NCBI GenBank assembly: GCA_009602735.1
Contig: WELA01007202.1
Location: forward strand, 176,845 to 214,677
Length of the DNA: 37,833 nt
Direction of reading: 5' to 3'
Source of the DNA: Mesotaenium endlicherianum
Taxonomy: Eukaryota; Streptophyta; Zygnematophyceae; Zygnematales; Mesotaeniaceae
This document shows positions 9,879 to 19,183 of the stretch, one piece after another (the stretch's first letter is position 1; every line of letters starts with the position of its first letter). The notes under the pieces are model-generated. The model had not been told where the DNA came from. It did no database searches and saw only the letters and a list, made by a program, of their open reading frames with translations. The position numbers and the translations under genes were made by a program.

Positions 9879-10361
9879 TGTAGTGAAACAGGTAGATAAA
9901 GTACTTTGTAAAATAGAATACTTTATCTATTCAAGACAAGGATCTTTGAACACAAGTGGTAGCTTCTTGAAAGAGAGATGGCTTCTTGATTTGGAAAGTA
10001 CAAGAGTGATTCTCGAATGTCTTTCTATGTTCTGGCTCTTGTTTACATACTTGCTACATAAGTAATTTCTAGGAAGGTGTATCTTGATGTGTTGGCACCC
10101 AACACATCCCAAAACTTGCCACCTCTTTCAAGAATAATGTACACATGTCCTTTTGACCTAAAAATGGCACATTTGACTTTTGCCACGTGGAGTTCTTCTG
10201 AGTCTTTCCTCTAACTTTGAAAATGCCTTAGAAGGTTCAAAGGACATGAACCAAGTCACTAGAGTACCTATTCACACTTGAACCCACACAATACTACTCC
10301 AAATATATTTGAAGACATTAAAATACATGCAAACTAATATATAATAACTCAAATCACTACA
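9879..10361 (-). repeat. 3' LTR of the Ty3 element
   Basis: A 483-bp LTR with TGTAGTG...CACTACA ends, the same length as its partner at 16057-16539. The TATA-like motif present in the other copies (sense TATATAAA) is altered here to TATGTAAA, so promoter function on this copy is doubtful. Confidence 0.92.
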
Positions 10362-10373
10362 TCACCCCCCCGA
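10362..10373 (-). other. Polypurine tract
   Basis: On the minus strand ATCGGGGGGGTGA directly precedes the LTR start TGTAGTG. It is the expected plus-strand primer site. The equivalent site in the copy ending at 22480 reads AGGAGAGTGA. Confidence 0.75.
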
Positions 10374-11127
10374 TGAAAAAGCGACGTCTCGGCGCGTCAA
10401 GTCAGGTCTTACACATGTGGAGCAGACTAGTCAACAGTTTCAAGTCAGATGCCACACATGTGAAGAGGAGTAGTCAAAGGCGCCAAGTCAGATGCTACAA
10501 ATGTAAGGTAGACTAGGCAAGGTCGTAGGTGGTGTGACCTTATTGGCTAGCCTACTCCTTGATGATAAAGAAAGTTGTACAAGTTGGCCCAGAATCTGCC
10601 ACAAAGTCAAAAATTCATAGCGGCCACAAAACTGCTTCAAATCTAAAATTGCAAGTGCCAGACGGACCGCGTCAAAGAACTCTACCAAGTCTACAAATTT
10701 GAGAGCATTCAAATTTCTGGTGTCGTTGAGAGCTCAGAGAGTAGGCACTCCTCCAAATCTCTGCAAAAACTTCTGAAAATCATAAGTCCTTCTATACTTC
10801 TCCAAATTTTGCAAACTAAGTCTCAATCTGGGCGCTGTAAGATGTTCTACCAGAGTGTCAAGTTTCAGAGCATTCCAAGTTCAGGGGAGGGCACAATGTT
10901 ATAAGGCATATTCTGCCCTAATAATGCCAGCAGCCTGACCCCCTACTACTTAGAGCATCATATCTCTCTTACCAGTGCTCCAAATTGAGCAAACTTGGAC
11001 TCTAAATGATCAGCTACTCATGAACTACATCCAAGTAAATTTTCAGTTTTTATTATGCAGAGACCTATTACCAGTAGCAGTTTTAGTTTTCTGTCCATAA
11101 AGTGCGAGAAGAGACGAGTGTCTAATG
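10374..11127 (-). other. Element 3' untranslated region with 43-bp triplication
   Basis: Non-coding sequence between the chromodomain stop and the PPT. Three imperfect tandem copies of a 43-bp unit start at 10398, 10441 and 10484, each opening CAAGTCAG and most containing ACAYATGTG. The same block occurs at 21531-22480 upstream of another LTR of this family. No ORF of note. Confidence 0.7.
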
Positions 11128-11790
11128 TCAATTTTTCCTCTTTCTTGTTCTTGCAGGCTGCCTCCAAGGGGTCTTTTGCTGCTTCTTGATGGTGGCAGGC
11201 TGCCTCCCTAAAGTTTTTGGGCTTGTAGTAGAGAGACTTGGGACTGGTCCAAGATGGGAGTTGGCAGCATGGAAGCGCTTCAACTTTCTCTGAACTTTGT
11301 CAAGGTAGTGCGCCGCCACCCAACTATTCTCCAAATCTGGATATCCTTTCCACTTGATCAAGTATTGCTGCTGTTTCCTGAAATTTCTCATGGCCACTAT
11401 GTCTTCCACTTCGTACTCCAAATGATCATCCACTATTGTTGGGGCTGGTGGGTTTGCCACACGTCCTGGGAACGTGTTGTCGGGTTGCACATATGGCTTG
11501 AAGAGGGAAGCGTGGAATACGGGGTCTATATGCATAGTCTGGGGAAGTTCTAGCTTGAAAGCAACGGGGTTGACTTGCTGGATAATCTTGAAGGGTCCTA
11601 AATACTTGGGAGAGAACTTGCTGCCGGCAGGCCTGTTGTTCAAGGAAATATTCTTGGATGATAGTGACACGTTGTCACCCGCTCTGTACGTAATTTCTCT
11701 TCTGGATCTGTTTGCCACTCTTGCTTGAGCATCTTGCGCGTGTTGTAGAGCTTTCTTCGCTGTTGTAAGGACTGCTTCTAATGTCTCCAT
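11128..11790 (-). CDS. Integrase C-terminus with GPY/F motif and chromodomain
   Basis: A 220-residue minus-strand ORF. Residues 55-100 hold the GPY/F-type segment (KYLGPFKII, then HIDPVFHASLFKPY). Residues 125-170 hold a chromodomain (EYEVEDIV, YLIKWKGYP, SWV) with candidate cage aromatics Y126, W147 and W157. A basic tail follows. In the intact element this is the end of the integrase, tethering the preintegration complex to chromatin. The sequence continues from the integrase ORF at 11778-12713 after a one-base frameshift near 11810, so the start at METLEAV is not a true start. Confidence 0.88.
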   Translation of the reverse strand: METLEAVLTTAKKALQHAQDAQARVANRSRREITYRAGDNVSLSSKNISLNNRPAGSKFSPKYLGPFKIIQQVNPVAFKLELPQTMHIDPVFHASLFKPYVQPDNTFPGRVANPPAPTIVDDHLEYEVEDIVAMRNFRKQQQYLIKWKGYPDLENSWVAAHYLDKVQRKLKRFHAANSHLGPVPSLSTTSPKTLGRQPATIKKQQKTPWRQPARTRKRKN

Positions 11791-12761
11791 AAAATCTGTT
11801 GCTGCAGGTACTTCATTATGCCAGCCGTGAAGGTCAGTGGCGTGGTCAGATGGAAGCCATAGTTGAGGAAGAATGGGGACTCTTGGGTAGAGGCTTGCGT
11901 AATGTTGTTGTAGGCAAACTCCAAGGGGGTCAAGTACATGTCCCAGTCTTGCTCCAGGGTAGACACGTAGGCCTTTGAAGAGGTCTTTAGGGTACGATAT
12001 ATACGCTCGGTTTGCCCATCTGATTGTGGGTGGTAGGCAGTAGACATATCCAGCGATGTACCCAAGTTCTTGAAGAGATTTTTCCAGAAATGGCTTGTGA
12101 ATCTTGGATCTCTATCTGACACAATTCTTGATGGTAGACCATGGAGTCGGAAGATGTTATCAAAGATGAGTCTTGCAAGTTGTGGTGCTGTAGCTTTAGT
12201 CGTTGTGGGAATAAAATGAGCCATCTTGGTAAGTCTGTCCACCACCGTGAGTATTGCATTATGGCCTCGAGGTGTCACGGGCAAGTCCACGATAAGGTCC
12301 ATTGAGATGTCCGTCCATTGTCTTTCGGGGATTGGTAGTGATTGGAGGAGTCCTCCCGCCTTTTGCGCTGATGGCTTGATTCTTTGGCATGTGTCACAAC
12401 TCCTGCAGTACTCCTTGACTTGCTTAGACAAGCCTGGCCAACAATAAGTCCTAGCTAGAACGCCCGTGGTCTTTAGGATTCCAAAGTGTCCTCCAAGAGG
12501 GTTGTCGTGTGCTTCTCGTAGAAGCAAGAGCCGGAGGTCTAAGTCATTAGGAACACATCTCTGGCCCGTATCTTGCCTCACCCAATAATTGCCTTCTTGC
12601 TTCTTGCATGGGTCCAAGGCTGCTTCTCCGTTCTTGTAGTAAGGGTCTCTTTCATAGGCGGCTGAAAATCGAGCTTCCAGATCTGTCTTCAGCGATGTCA
12701 TCACTGCGTTCAATTGCAGTCTTGAGAGGGGGTCAGCCGGATTTATCTTGCCGGGCTGGTA
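11778..12761 (-). CDS. Integrase (zinc-binding domain and DDE core)
   Basis: Minus-strand integrase of the Ty3/gypsy pol. Numbering from M at 12713, the HHCC zinc domain uses H69, H76, C106 and C109. The catalytic triad is D139 (SMDLIVDLP), D200 (SDRDPRF) and E236 (QTERIYR), with 35 residues between the last two, the D,D-35-E spacing. It inserts the element cDNA into chromosomal DNA. The open frame reaches up to an in-frame TAA at 12762-12764 that separates it from RNase H; the intervening linker (QPGKINPADPLSR) is in the same frame, so this is a nonsense mutation rather than a gene boundary. It ends at a premature stop at 11778 caused by a one-base deletion. Confidence 0.92.
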   Translation of the reverse strand, partial: YQPGKINPADPLSRLQLNAVMTSLKTDLEARFSAAYERDPYYKNGEAALDPCKKQEGNYWVRQDTGQRCVPNDLDLRLLLLREAHDNPLGGHFGILKTTGVLARTYCWPGLSKQVKEYCRSCDTCQRIKPSAQKAGGLLQSLPIPERQWTDISMDLIVDLPVTPRGHNAILTVVDRLTKMAHFIPTTTKATAPQLARLIFDNIFRLHGLPSRIVSDRDPRFTSHFWKNLFKNLGTSLDMSTAYHPQSDGQTERIYRTLKTSSKAYVSTLEQDWDMYLTPLEFAYNNITQASTQESPFFLNYGFHLTTPLTFTAGIMKYLQQQILWRH

Positions 12762-13457
12762 TTAAATCGTGATGTTGTATTGTTGCAAGTATCCGCTCCA
12801 TCTTGCTTGTCTCCTTGAGAGATACGGCTGCGTCTGGAGGTGCTTTAACGCCTCGTGGTCCGTGGTGACCAGTACTTTGCGTCCTTCAACGTAGCAGCGC
12901 CAAACCTTCAAGGCATGTACAATCGCCAATGCCTCTCGCTCCGTGGTTGTATAATTTTGCTCGGCTGGATTTAGCTTCCTTGACTCGTAGGCGATGGGCT
13001 GCAGTCCCTTGCCTTGGTCTTGAAGCAGGATTGCTCCTATTGCATAGGAAGATGCACCGGTGATGACGTGGAAGAGCCAATCTGGGTTTGGACTTGGGAG
13101 TGTGAGCACCGGGGATGTGGTCAGTCTTCGCTTTAACTCTTGGAAGTCCTCTTCCTCTTTCTCGGTCCATGTATATAACCTGTCCTTTTTGAGTAGATCT
13201 GTCAGGGGAACTGCTATGTGCGAGAAGCTTTGGATGAATCTCCTGTACCAATTGGCAAATCCCAAGAATGACAGGAGTTCTTTCTTGGTCGTGGGGATTG
13301 GCCATTCCTCCACCACCGTGGTCTTCTTCGGGTCCATCTTGATGCCATCAGCAGTCACGTGAAGACCTAGGAACTCCACTTCTTGTTTGGCAAACTCGCA
13401 CTTTGACTCCTTTGCAAATAGCTTGTTTTGCTTCAATACTTCGAGGACTTCTTTCAA
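12762..13457 (-). CDS. RT thumb/connection and RNase H domain
   Basis: Minus-strand continuation of pol. Residues 1-100 are the RT thumb/connection (CEFAKQEVEFLG, LLSFLGFANWYRRFI). RNase H follows (LQPIAYESRKLNPAEQNY, TTEREALAIVHAL, VTTDHEALKHL). The first RNase H catalytic aspartate, normally TDAS, is replaced here by Gly (ITGASSYAIG, residue 134), which should abolish RNA-strand removal. The frame is separated from RT only by an N and a 10-base duplication at 13455-13475, and ends at a TAA mutation. Confidence 0.9.
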   Translation of the reverse strand: MKEVLEVLKQNKLFAKESKCEFAKQEVEFLGLHVTADGIKMDPKKTTVVEEWPIPTTKKELLSFLGFANWYRRFIQSFSHIAVPLTDLLKKDRLYTWTEKEEEDFQELKRRLTTSPVLTLPSPNPDWLFHVITGASSYAIGAILLQDQGKGLQPIAYESRKLNPAEQNYTTTEREALAIVHALKVWRCYVEGRKVLVTTDHEALKHLQTQPYLSRRQARWSGYLQQYNITI

Positions 13458-13465
13458 GTGTCTCN

Positions 13466-14020
13466 CAAGTGTCTCACATGCTCTTTAAGGGTCTTGCTGT
13501 AGAGAAGGATGTCATCGATGAATACCACCACAAATCTGTCCAACATGGGCTGAAATATGGTGTTCATCATAGTCATGAAAGTTGCTGGCGCGTTGGTGAG
13601 TCCAAATGGCAAGACCATGAACTCAAAATGTCCATATCTTGTCCTGAATGCCGTCTTCTCTATGTCCGGTTCTGCGATGCGAATCTGGTGGTAGCCGCTC
13701 CGTAAGTCAATCTTCGTGAAGTACTTGGCTCCAACCAGCCGGTCCATGAGCTCATCCATGCGCGACAGCGGGTATCGATTCATGATGGTGATCTTGTTGA
13801 GGGCGCGATAGTCCACACACATCCTCAAGGTACCATCTTTCTTCTTGACAAATAGCACCGGGGCTCCAAATGGCGACTTGCTAGGTTGAATGAAGCCATG
13901 CTCCAGTAGCTCCTTGATTTGCTTCTTGACTTTGTCTAGCTCCGTGTATGACATTTTGAACGTAGGCCGAGAGATGGGCTTGCTTCCGGGCTCCAACTCT
14001 ATCTTGTGGTCTACGAATCT
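13466..14020 (-). CDS. Reverse transcriptase domain
   Basis: Minus-strand RT fingers and palm. Motifs in order: [88 protein letters not shown], and the catalytic [11 protein letters not shown]. The two aspartates of the F-x-D-D box, plus the Asp of [11 protein letters not shown], are all present, so the active site is intact. Copies template RNA into cDNA. It is bracketed by the single Ns at 14021 and 13465, each flanked by a short duplication that shifts the frame; without these it would join protease and RNase H in one frame. Confidence 0.93.
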
Positions 14021-14021
14021 N

Positions 14022-14817
14022 GGTCTATGAATCTTTTGGGAGGTAAGCCCTTGGGCAATTCCGGGGAGAATACTTCTTTGTAGTCCTCTAAGACTTCTTG
14101 TACCTCCTCGGGAACGGGGTTGCCTTCTTGACTTTCGTTGTCTTTTTTGATGTCTTTTGGCGTGATCAAGGCCAAAAGAAGCTCGTGTCCCTTCCTCACA
14201 AGTCTCTTGAGTTGGAGGGCGGACAATAGTATCTCGTGTGCCGGCTTCTCGATGTCTTGGGTCTGGATATTCTGGATTGCGCGCAAAATAGAGATTATTG
14301 AAGTGATGTCGTTCTTGATCTTGATAGTACCATCTTTCCAATCAACTTGGGGGTTGTGCTTGGTCAACCAAGGCGTCCCTAGGATGACGTCGTACTTGCC
14401 CAATTGCATGGGGGAGAACACTACTCTATCCTTGAAGGACTTGATAGAGAGTGCCAAGGGGTACGTCTTCTTGGAAGGGGTAGTATAGGAGAATCCATCG
14501 GGCATCATAATCTCCTCGTCGTGGTCAAGAGTTCGCATAGTAATACCGTGCTTGGTAGCAAAATCTGTAGCAATGAAGTTGCCTTGAGCTCCGCTATCCA
14601 CCAAGATGTGGACGTTCTCTCCTCCAAGGTAACCTCTCAAACTCATTGGGGCTGGAACGTCGTCTTCAACGGGGGTCTCCACCTCACTTGGCGTGTTGCC
14701 TTCTCGTGAAGTGGGTCTTGGGGTGGTAGGCTCCTGGCCTACCGGCGCTGTCCGTTTTTTGACAACTTTTTGGGGCATGAAAGTGCACGATGGCCCTTTT
14801 CCTTGCAATAAAAGCAT
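14022..14817 (-). CDS. Retroviral-type aspartic protease and pre-RT linker
   Basis: Start of the pol frame, -1 relative to gag-NC. The protease active site is VDSGAQGNFI (Asp 74 when counted from 14817), followed by the flap-like segment and the second hydrophobic motif VILGTPWLTKHNP. It matures the polyprotein as a homodimer. The linker to RT contains EVLEDYKEVFSPELPKGLPP, typical of Ty3/gypsy. The open frame overlaps the zinc-knuckle ORF by ~79 bases. Expression most likely uses the frameshift signal at 14725-14760 rather than the upstream Met-like codon. Confidence 0.9.
14725..14760 (-). promoter_or_regulatory. -1 ribosomal frameshift signal (gag-NC to pol)
   Basis: On the minus strand the heptamer A_AAA_AAC (14760-14754) lies in the gag-NC frame (codons TCA AAA AAC). 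A 10-nt spacer follows, then a perfect 7-bp stem GGTAGGC/GCCTACC with loop CAGGA (14743-14725). The NC stop TAG (14741-14739) is inside the stem. The pol frame is exactly -1. Heptamer, spacing and hairpin all fit the known simultaneous-slippage mechanism. Confidence 0.8.
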
Positions 14818-15029
14818 AGTCCAGTCGTCATGAGAGCTTCTTTTTCAGCCGAGGAGAGTCTTGCTTTCACTCCTTGCTGGTTTCTTGCATCATAAGTATC
14901 GTTGGAGGGTCTTCCACTCTTCCGGGCAGCCGCGGAGTCCCTTTTAATACCTCCAATTTCCATGGGTGTGGATCCAGATTTGGATGTGGAAGGGGCTGCG
15001 TACACCCGCGTCGCCGGTACCCGTGAAGA
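14739..15029 (-). CDS. Nucleocapsid zinc knuckle (end of gag)
   Basis: Minus-strand frame continuous with gag apart from the TAA at 15030-15032. It encodes a basic/Ser-rich linker (STPMEIGGIKRDSAA) and one CCHC knuckle, C-F-Y-C-K-E-K-G-H-R-A-L-S-C (CX2CX4HX4C), which binds element RNA. It ends QRR-stop at 14739 inside the frameshift hairpin. The TAA between gag and NC is probably a later mutation, because all downstream codons read sensibly. Confidence 0.88.
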   Translation of the reverse strand, partial: SSRVPATRVYAAPSTSKSGSTPMEIGGIKRDSAAARKSGRPSNDTYDARNQQGVKARLSSAEKEALMTTGLCFYCKEKGHRALSCPKKLSKNGQRR

Positions 15030-16019
15030 TTAAGGCATGGAGTGCTTGAAATCCAAGGTATCCACCTTTAGGGCTACTTCCATGATCTTTGACAAGTCCG
15101 TCAAGTCGCGTACTTCCACTTCCTTTGCCACCTTGGGCTTGAGGCCAAAGATGTAGCGGTCAATCTTCTCCTCGAGAGACATGTTGGGGATCTCAAGGGT
15201 GAGGGCGTGAAATCTGGATGTATACTCTTGAACGGATGTCGTTTGCTTGAGATGGTGGAGCTTTCCTCGGGCAATCTTCTCCGCATTGATGGGCATGAAT
15301 TGCTTCTTGAGGGCCTCACGAAAATCTGCCCATCTTGCATATGATGGTGGGGGCTCTTGGCCGAGCATGGGGTGCGCCATAGCTTGATATATAGCCGCTT
15401 GATAGTTACGCCACCATGATGTTGCTGCTCCTCTAAGTAAGGTAACGGCAAAGGGAACGTAGTCCTCCTCGGGTACTTCAAGGAACGCGAGGTACGTCTC
15501 CACTTGGTAGAGCCATAAATTCAGGTTGGCACCTTTCCCGGGGTCGAAAGTGTCGGGTTTGCCGGGCTTGATGAGTTTCCTTGCTCTCGTTGGCTCTTGT
15601 GGAGGCGCTTGAGCCGGGGCTGGATTTTGAGCATTGCTCGCAATAGGGGCAACCATGGCAGCCATAGCTTCTCTTGACGCTTGCACGGTTGCTTCATAGG
15701 TGGCCAAGCCCACTTGGTTGTGGACGGTCATTAGGAAGGCTGCCCACTCATTTGCGGGAATTCCTTGCGGTGGGGTCAACTTTGCTATAGCGGCTGCCAC
15801 GGGATTTGACGGTGTTCCTCCTTGTGATGCTTCTTGTTGTTGCAGATTTTCTTGAGTGGGCTCTCCCGTCGGCGCTGGAGGAGGGTGTGCTCCTCCTTGT
15901 GGTGCTTCTTGTTGTTGCAGATTTTCTTGAGTGGTCTCTCCCATTGGCGCTGGAGGAGGGTGTCTTGGAGAGGAAGGGCTTCCTTCAAAAGCTTGCTGTT
16001 GGTCTTGAGGATCAACCAT
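15030..16019 (-). CDS. Ty3/gypsy gag (capsid)
   Basis: A 329-residue minus-strand ORF from ATG at 16019, 20 bases inside the PBS. The N-terminus is Pro/Gln/Glu-rich and holds a 25-residue tandem duplication (unit HPPPAPxGExTQENLQQQEA...). The Retrotrans_gag core begins about residue 145 (KPDTFDPGKGANLNLWLYQ) and includes SWWRNYQAA, FREALKKQF, EYTSRFHALTLEIP and YIFGLKPKVAKEV. It forms the virus-like particle shell. It ends at a TAA that cuts off the zinc knuckle. Strongly similar to the copy at 2977-3824. Confidence 0.92.
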   Translation of the reverse strand: MVDPQDQQQAFEGSPSSPRHPPPAPMGETTQENLQQQEAPQGGAHPPPAPTGEPTQENLQQQEASQGGTPSNPVAAAIAKLTPPQGIPANEWAAFLMTVHNQVGLATYEATVQASREAMAAMVAPIASNAQNPAPAQAPPQEPTRARKLIKPGKPDTFDPGKGANLNLWLYQVETYLAFLEVPEEDYVPFAVTLLRGAATSWWRNYQAAIYQAMAHPMLGQEPPPSYARWADFREALKKQFMPINAEKIARGKLHHLKQTTSVQEYTSRFHALTLEIPNMSLEEKIDRYIFGLKPKVAKEVEVRDLTDLSKIMEVALKVDTLDFKHSMP

Positions 16020-16039
16020 CTTCTTGTGCTACCAAAGTG

Positions 16040-16055
16040 CCTAGCTCCGATACCA
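16040..16055 (-). other. Primer binding site (initiator tRNA-Met type)
   Basis: Minus-strand TGGTATCGGAGCTAGG starts one base inside the 5' LTR and is complementary in style to the 3' end of initiator tRNA-Met. Identical to 3845-3860. Confidence 0.78.
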
Positions 16056-16056
16056 C

Positions 16057-16539
16057 TGTAGTGAAACAGATAGATAAAGTACTTAGTAGAATAGAATACT
16101 TCATCTATTTAAGACAAGGATCTTTGAACACAAGTGGTAGCTTCTTGAAAGAGAGATGGCTTCTTGATTTGGCAAGTACAAGAGTGATTCTCGAATGTCT
16201 TTCTATGTTCAAGCTCTTGTTTATATACTTGCTACATGAGTAATTTCTAGGAAGGTGTATGTTGATGTGTTGGCACCCAACACATCCCAAAACTTGTCAC
16301 CTCTTTCTAGAATAATGTACACATGTCCTTTTGACCTAAAAATGGCACATTTGACTTTTGCCANGTGGACTTCTTCTAGGTCTTTCCTCTAACTTCAAAA
16401 ATGCCTAAGAAGGTTCAAAGGACATGAACCAAGTCACTAGAGTACCTATTCACACTTGAATCCACACAATACTACTCCAAATGCATTTGAAAACACTAAA
16501 ATATATGCAAACTAATATATAATAACTCAAATCACTACA
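16057..16539 (-). repeat. 5' LTR of the Ty3 element
   Basis: A 483-bp LTR with TGTAGTG...CACTACA ends, paired with 9879-10361. It keeps a TATA-like motif (sense TATATAAAC, near 16227). One unresolved base lies at 16364. It shares a ~20-bp deletion with its partner relative to the 502-504-bp copies. Confidence 0.92.
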
Positions 16540-16742
16540 CTTCTTCCCTAAAAGAACTTAACGTCGATGATTGAGAAAACTTATACGCATGGTATTTATC
16601 TACATGAAACTTGAGTGTCATAAATTAAGTAGCAACAGTGCTTAACATATATACCTTTTATGTTTGTATCAAATTCTGACCTTTTACATGAATCCATGTA
16701 ACTTCTATGGCATCAAAATGTCGCTATCTATATCCATCATAT

Positions 16743-17245
16743 TGTAGTGATTTGAGTTATTATACATTAGTTTGCATATATTTTAATGTTTTCAAATATA
16801 TTTGAAGTAGTATTGTGTGGAGTCAAGTGTGAATAGGTACTCTAGTAACTTGGTTCATGTCCTTTGAATCTTCCAAGGCATTTTCGAAGTTAGAGGAAAG
16901 ACCTAGAAGAACTCCATGTGGCAAAAGTCAGATGTGCCATTTTTAGGTCAAAAGGACATGTGTACATTATTCTAGAAAGAGGTGGCAAGTTTTGGGATGT
17001 GTTGGGTGCCAACACATCAACATACACCTTCCTAGAAATTACTTATGTAGCAAGTATATAAACAAGAGCTAGAACATAGAAAGACATTCCAGAATCACTC
17101 TTGTACTTGCCAAAATCCAGAAATATATTAACTTTCAAGAAGCCATCTCTCTTTCAAGAAGCTACCACTTGTGTTCAAAGATCCTTGTCTTGAATAGATA
17201 AAGTATTCTGTTTTACTAAGTACTTTATCTATCTGTTTCACTACA
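16743..17245 (+). repeat. Solo LTR with perfect 5-bp target duplication
   Basis: A 503-bp LTR of the TGTAGTGATTTGAG family on the plus strand. It is flanked by CATAT at 16738-16742 and CATAT at 17246-17250. No internal retroelement sequence is attached, so it is the product of LTR-LTR recombination. A TATA box TATATAAA lies at 17055-17062. Confidence 0.95.
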
Positions 17246-18880
17246 CATATGATGAAGTCAAACTATTTTGTTGAAAACTAAATAAGGAGCAAAACCGCTA
17301 AGAGGTACGAGGGTGCCTTCTAGTTGGTCCACAAAGTGACAGATGGGCCATATATTCTATAGGGACCTTCAAGCTATCTAGTGCTAAGGGTCTGGAAGGC
17401 AACTTGCTGCTCTTCCCCTCACACAAGCTCTATGTCCATTGTAGTAAGGTCAGTCAGTTTACTGGCCTTTGTGGAATTATTTTCAATAAATCTCCTGTAA
17501 TAGTTAGCCAACCCGAGGAAGGATCTAACTTTTGAGAAAGATCAAGGTACTGGCCAGTTACTTATGGTCTAGACTTTCTTCGGGTCAAAATTGATACTTT
17601 CCTCACCGACAACCCAAGATTTCAATAGTCTTCTTAAGAAAATTACACTTGCACATTTTAGCATATAGCGGATTTTTTCACGAGGAGTTTCTGTTATTGT
17701 TTTCAAGTGCTCAGCATGCTCAGCCTCATTATTAGAGAAGATCACATTATCATTCAAAAAGACTTGCACAAACTTATTCAAAAAAAGCCTGAAAATGCAT
17801 CCACAAAGGTAGCAGGACCATTAGTCAAACCAAGAGGCCTCACATTGAACTCATAGTGTTCATAACGTGTGCAGAAAGCAATCTTGTGTTCACCACCGTC
17901 AGCAATTTTGATCTGGTGATATCCACTTGTAAGATCAATTTTACTGAACAATTTAGCACCAGACAGTGTATAAAACAAATCCTCAATTTTGGATAAAGCA
18001 TACTTGTTCTTAACATTGATTCTGTTTTATGCTATGTATTCCACACCCATTCGCATACTGCCATCTTTCTTTTAAAAAATAAGAAGGGTGCACCATAAGG
18101 TGATTTACTGAAAGACATGTATCCATTCTCCTCCAGTTCTATAATCTGTGTTCTTAACTCTTCACTCTTCACATAAGACAAACCATAAGTGCGTTACCAA
18201 GGTGGCTGATTCGCAGATACCGGACCAATCTTATGATATACCTCCCGGTTGGGGGGCAACCCTGGGGATATGTAAAACACATCAATATACTAAGCAGCAA
18301 TTGTTGCAGCAATGAGGTGCTCCGGAGGACTTATTTTTTTCTCAACCATTTCTTCAGGTTGAGAAGGTACCTCTTTAAGCAATAGACAGAACCCTCTATC
18401 CTCCTTCTGGTTCCATCTTTGGACAAACTCCATTGCATTCAGCAACTTGTGTCCCCCTGAAAGCATTTTTTTTTCCTTCATTTGCCATCCATACAAGACA
18501 AGAGGACGAGCACGGGAGGGTGCCAAGTTAGTCTGTCCATCATTGGCTCCTCTCACATCAACTGTACCTCTGCTCCAAAACATTTCAGCTTGATGTCTAT
18601 TCAACCAGGACCTCTCTAGCACGAGATCATAAAGGCTAGTGTAGAGTACCTCAAACGTAAGCGTTTCAATTAAAACAACAATGTCATAACTCCTCTCGAG
18701 GTACTTGAGGTATCTCCATTTTTTTGTTTAAACATTCCCTCGGGTGATAAAGGCAGTCGTAGCCGCTTAACTAAGTCCTTATGGACAAAAGTTTTTGACG
18801 CTCCTCCGTCAACAAATGCCCTTATCTTCCTACCTGCAATCATGCAATGTAGTAGAATAGGAAGGACTGACTCTTCCTGA
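17246..18880 (-). pseudogene. Older Ty3/gypsy pol remnant (protease to RT)
   Basis: Minus-strand, heavily mutated. From 18850 leftwards: a protease segment (IRAFVDGGASKTFVHKDL, with the DSG-type site altered to DGG), a spacer with LVLERSWLNRHQAEMFWSRG and LLLKEVPSQPEEMVEK, then RT blocks (ENGYMSFSKSPYGAPFLF, KIDLTSGYHQIKIA, PLGLTNGPATF). The catalytic F-x-D-D box is degraded to FLNDN. The thumb ([15 protein letters not shown]) ends near 17400. Several frame changes and stops. It is a different family from the element at 9879-16539; its closest relative in the window is the plus-strand remnant at 22983-23560. Confidence 0.82.
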
Positions 18881-19183
18881 CTTTTGCATTCTTCTCAAGA
18901 CTTCGCAAAGGAATGTTGGACATCAGGGTGAACAAGATCATCCAGAGTGTGCACTCTCTAAGTAATATACACTACAGCCACAAAAGCAACAAAAATGACA
19001 ATTAAAGTCCTCACAGCACTTAAACAAGGAAGCAGAGCAGCCACACATGATTGCCCCCTACAACAATCACCGAAGCATAAAAAACAAAACATCACGGCAG
19101 CCAGCAGTGTCTTAAACAGCAGTCACAAAAGCAACTAAAAAGAGCAAAGAAATAGAGTAGTACACAGGAATTAGCATACTAAT
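18881..19183. other. Low-complexity A/C-rich stretch
   Basis: Runs of CAAAAGCAAC/AGCAGCCA type, similar in composition to the hAT intron at 20121-20931. It may be the next intron of that gene, cut by the gypsy remnant. No ORF. Confidence 0.45.

Larger units (their letters stand above)
9879..16539 (-). mobile_element. Near-complete Ty3/gypsy chromovirus
   Basis: A 6661-bp element on the minus strand: 5' LTR 16057-16539, PBS 16040-16055, gag, zinc knuckle, protease, RT, RNase H, integrase, chromodomain, 3' UTR, PPT and 3' LTR 9879-10361. Domain order PR-RT-RH-INT is that of Ty3/gypsy. Flanking pentamers CCTCT (9874-9878) and CTTCT (16540-16544) match at 4 of 5, compatible with an aged target duplication. 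The two LTRs differ at roughly 25 of 483 positions by my eye count, so it is not a recent insertion. It is now defective: TAA at 15030, TAA near 12762, a one-base frameshift near 11810, and a lost RNase H aspartate. Two further breaks at single Ns (13465, 14021) look like assembly artefacts. Confidence 0.93.
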
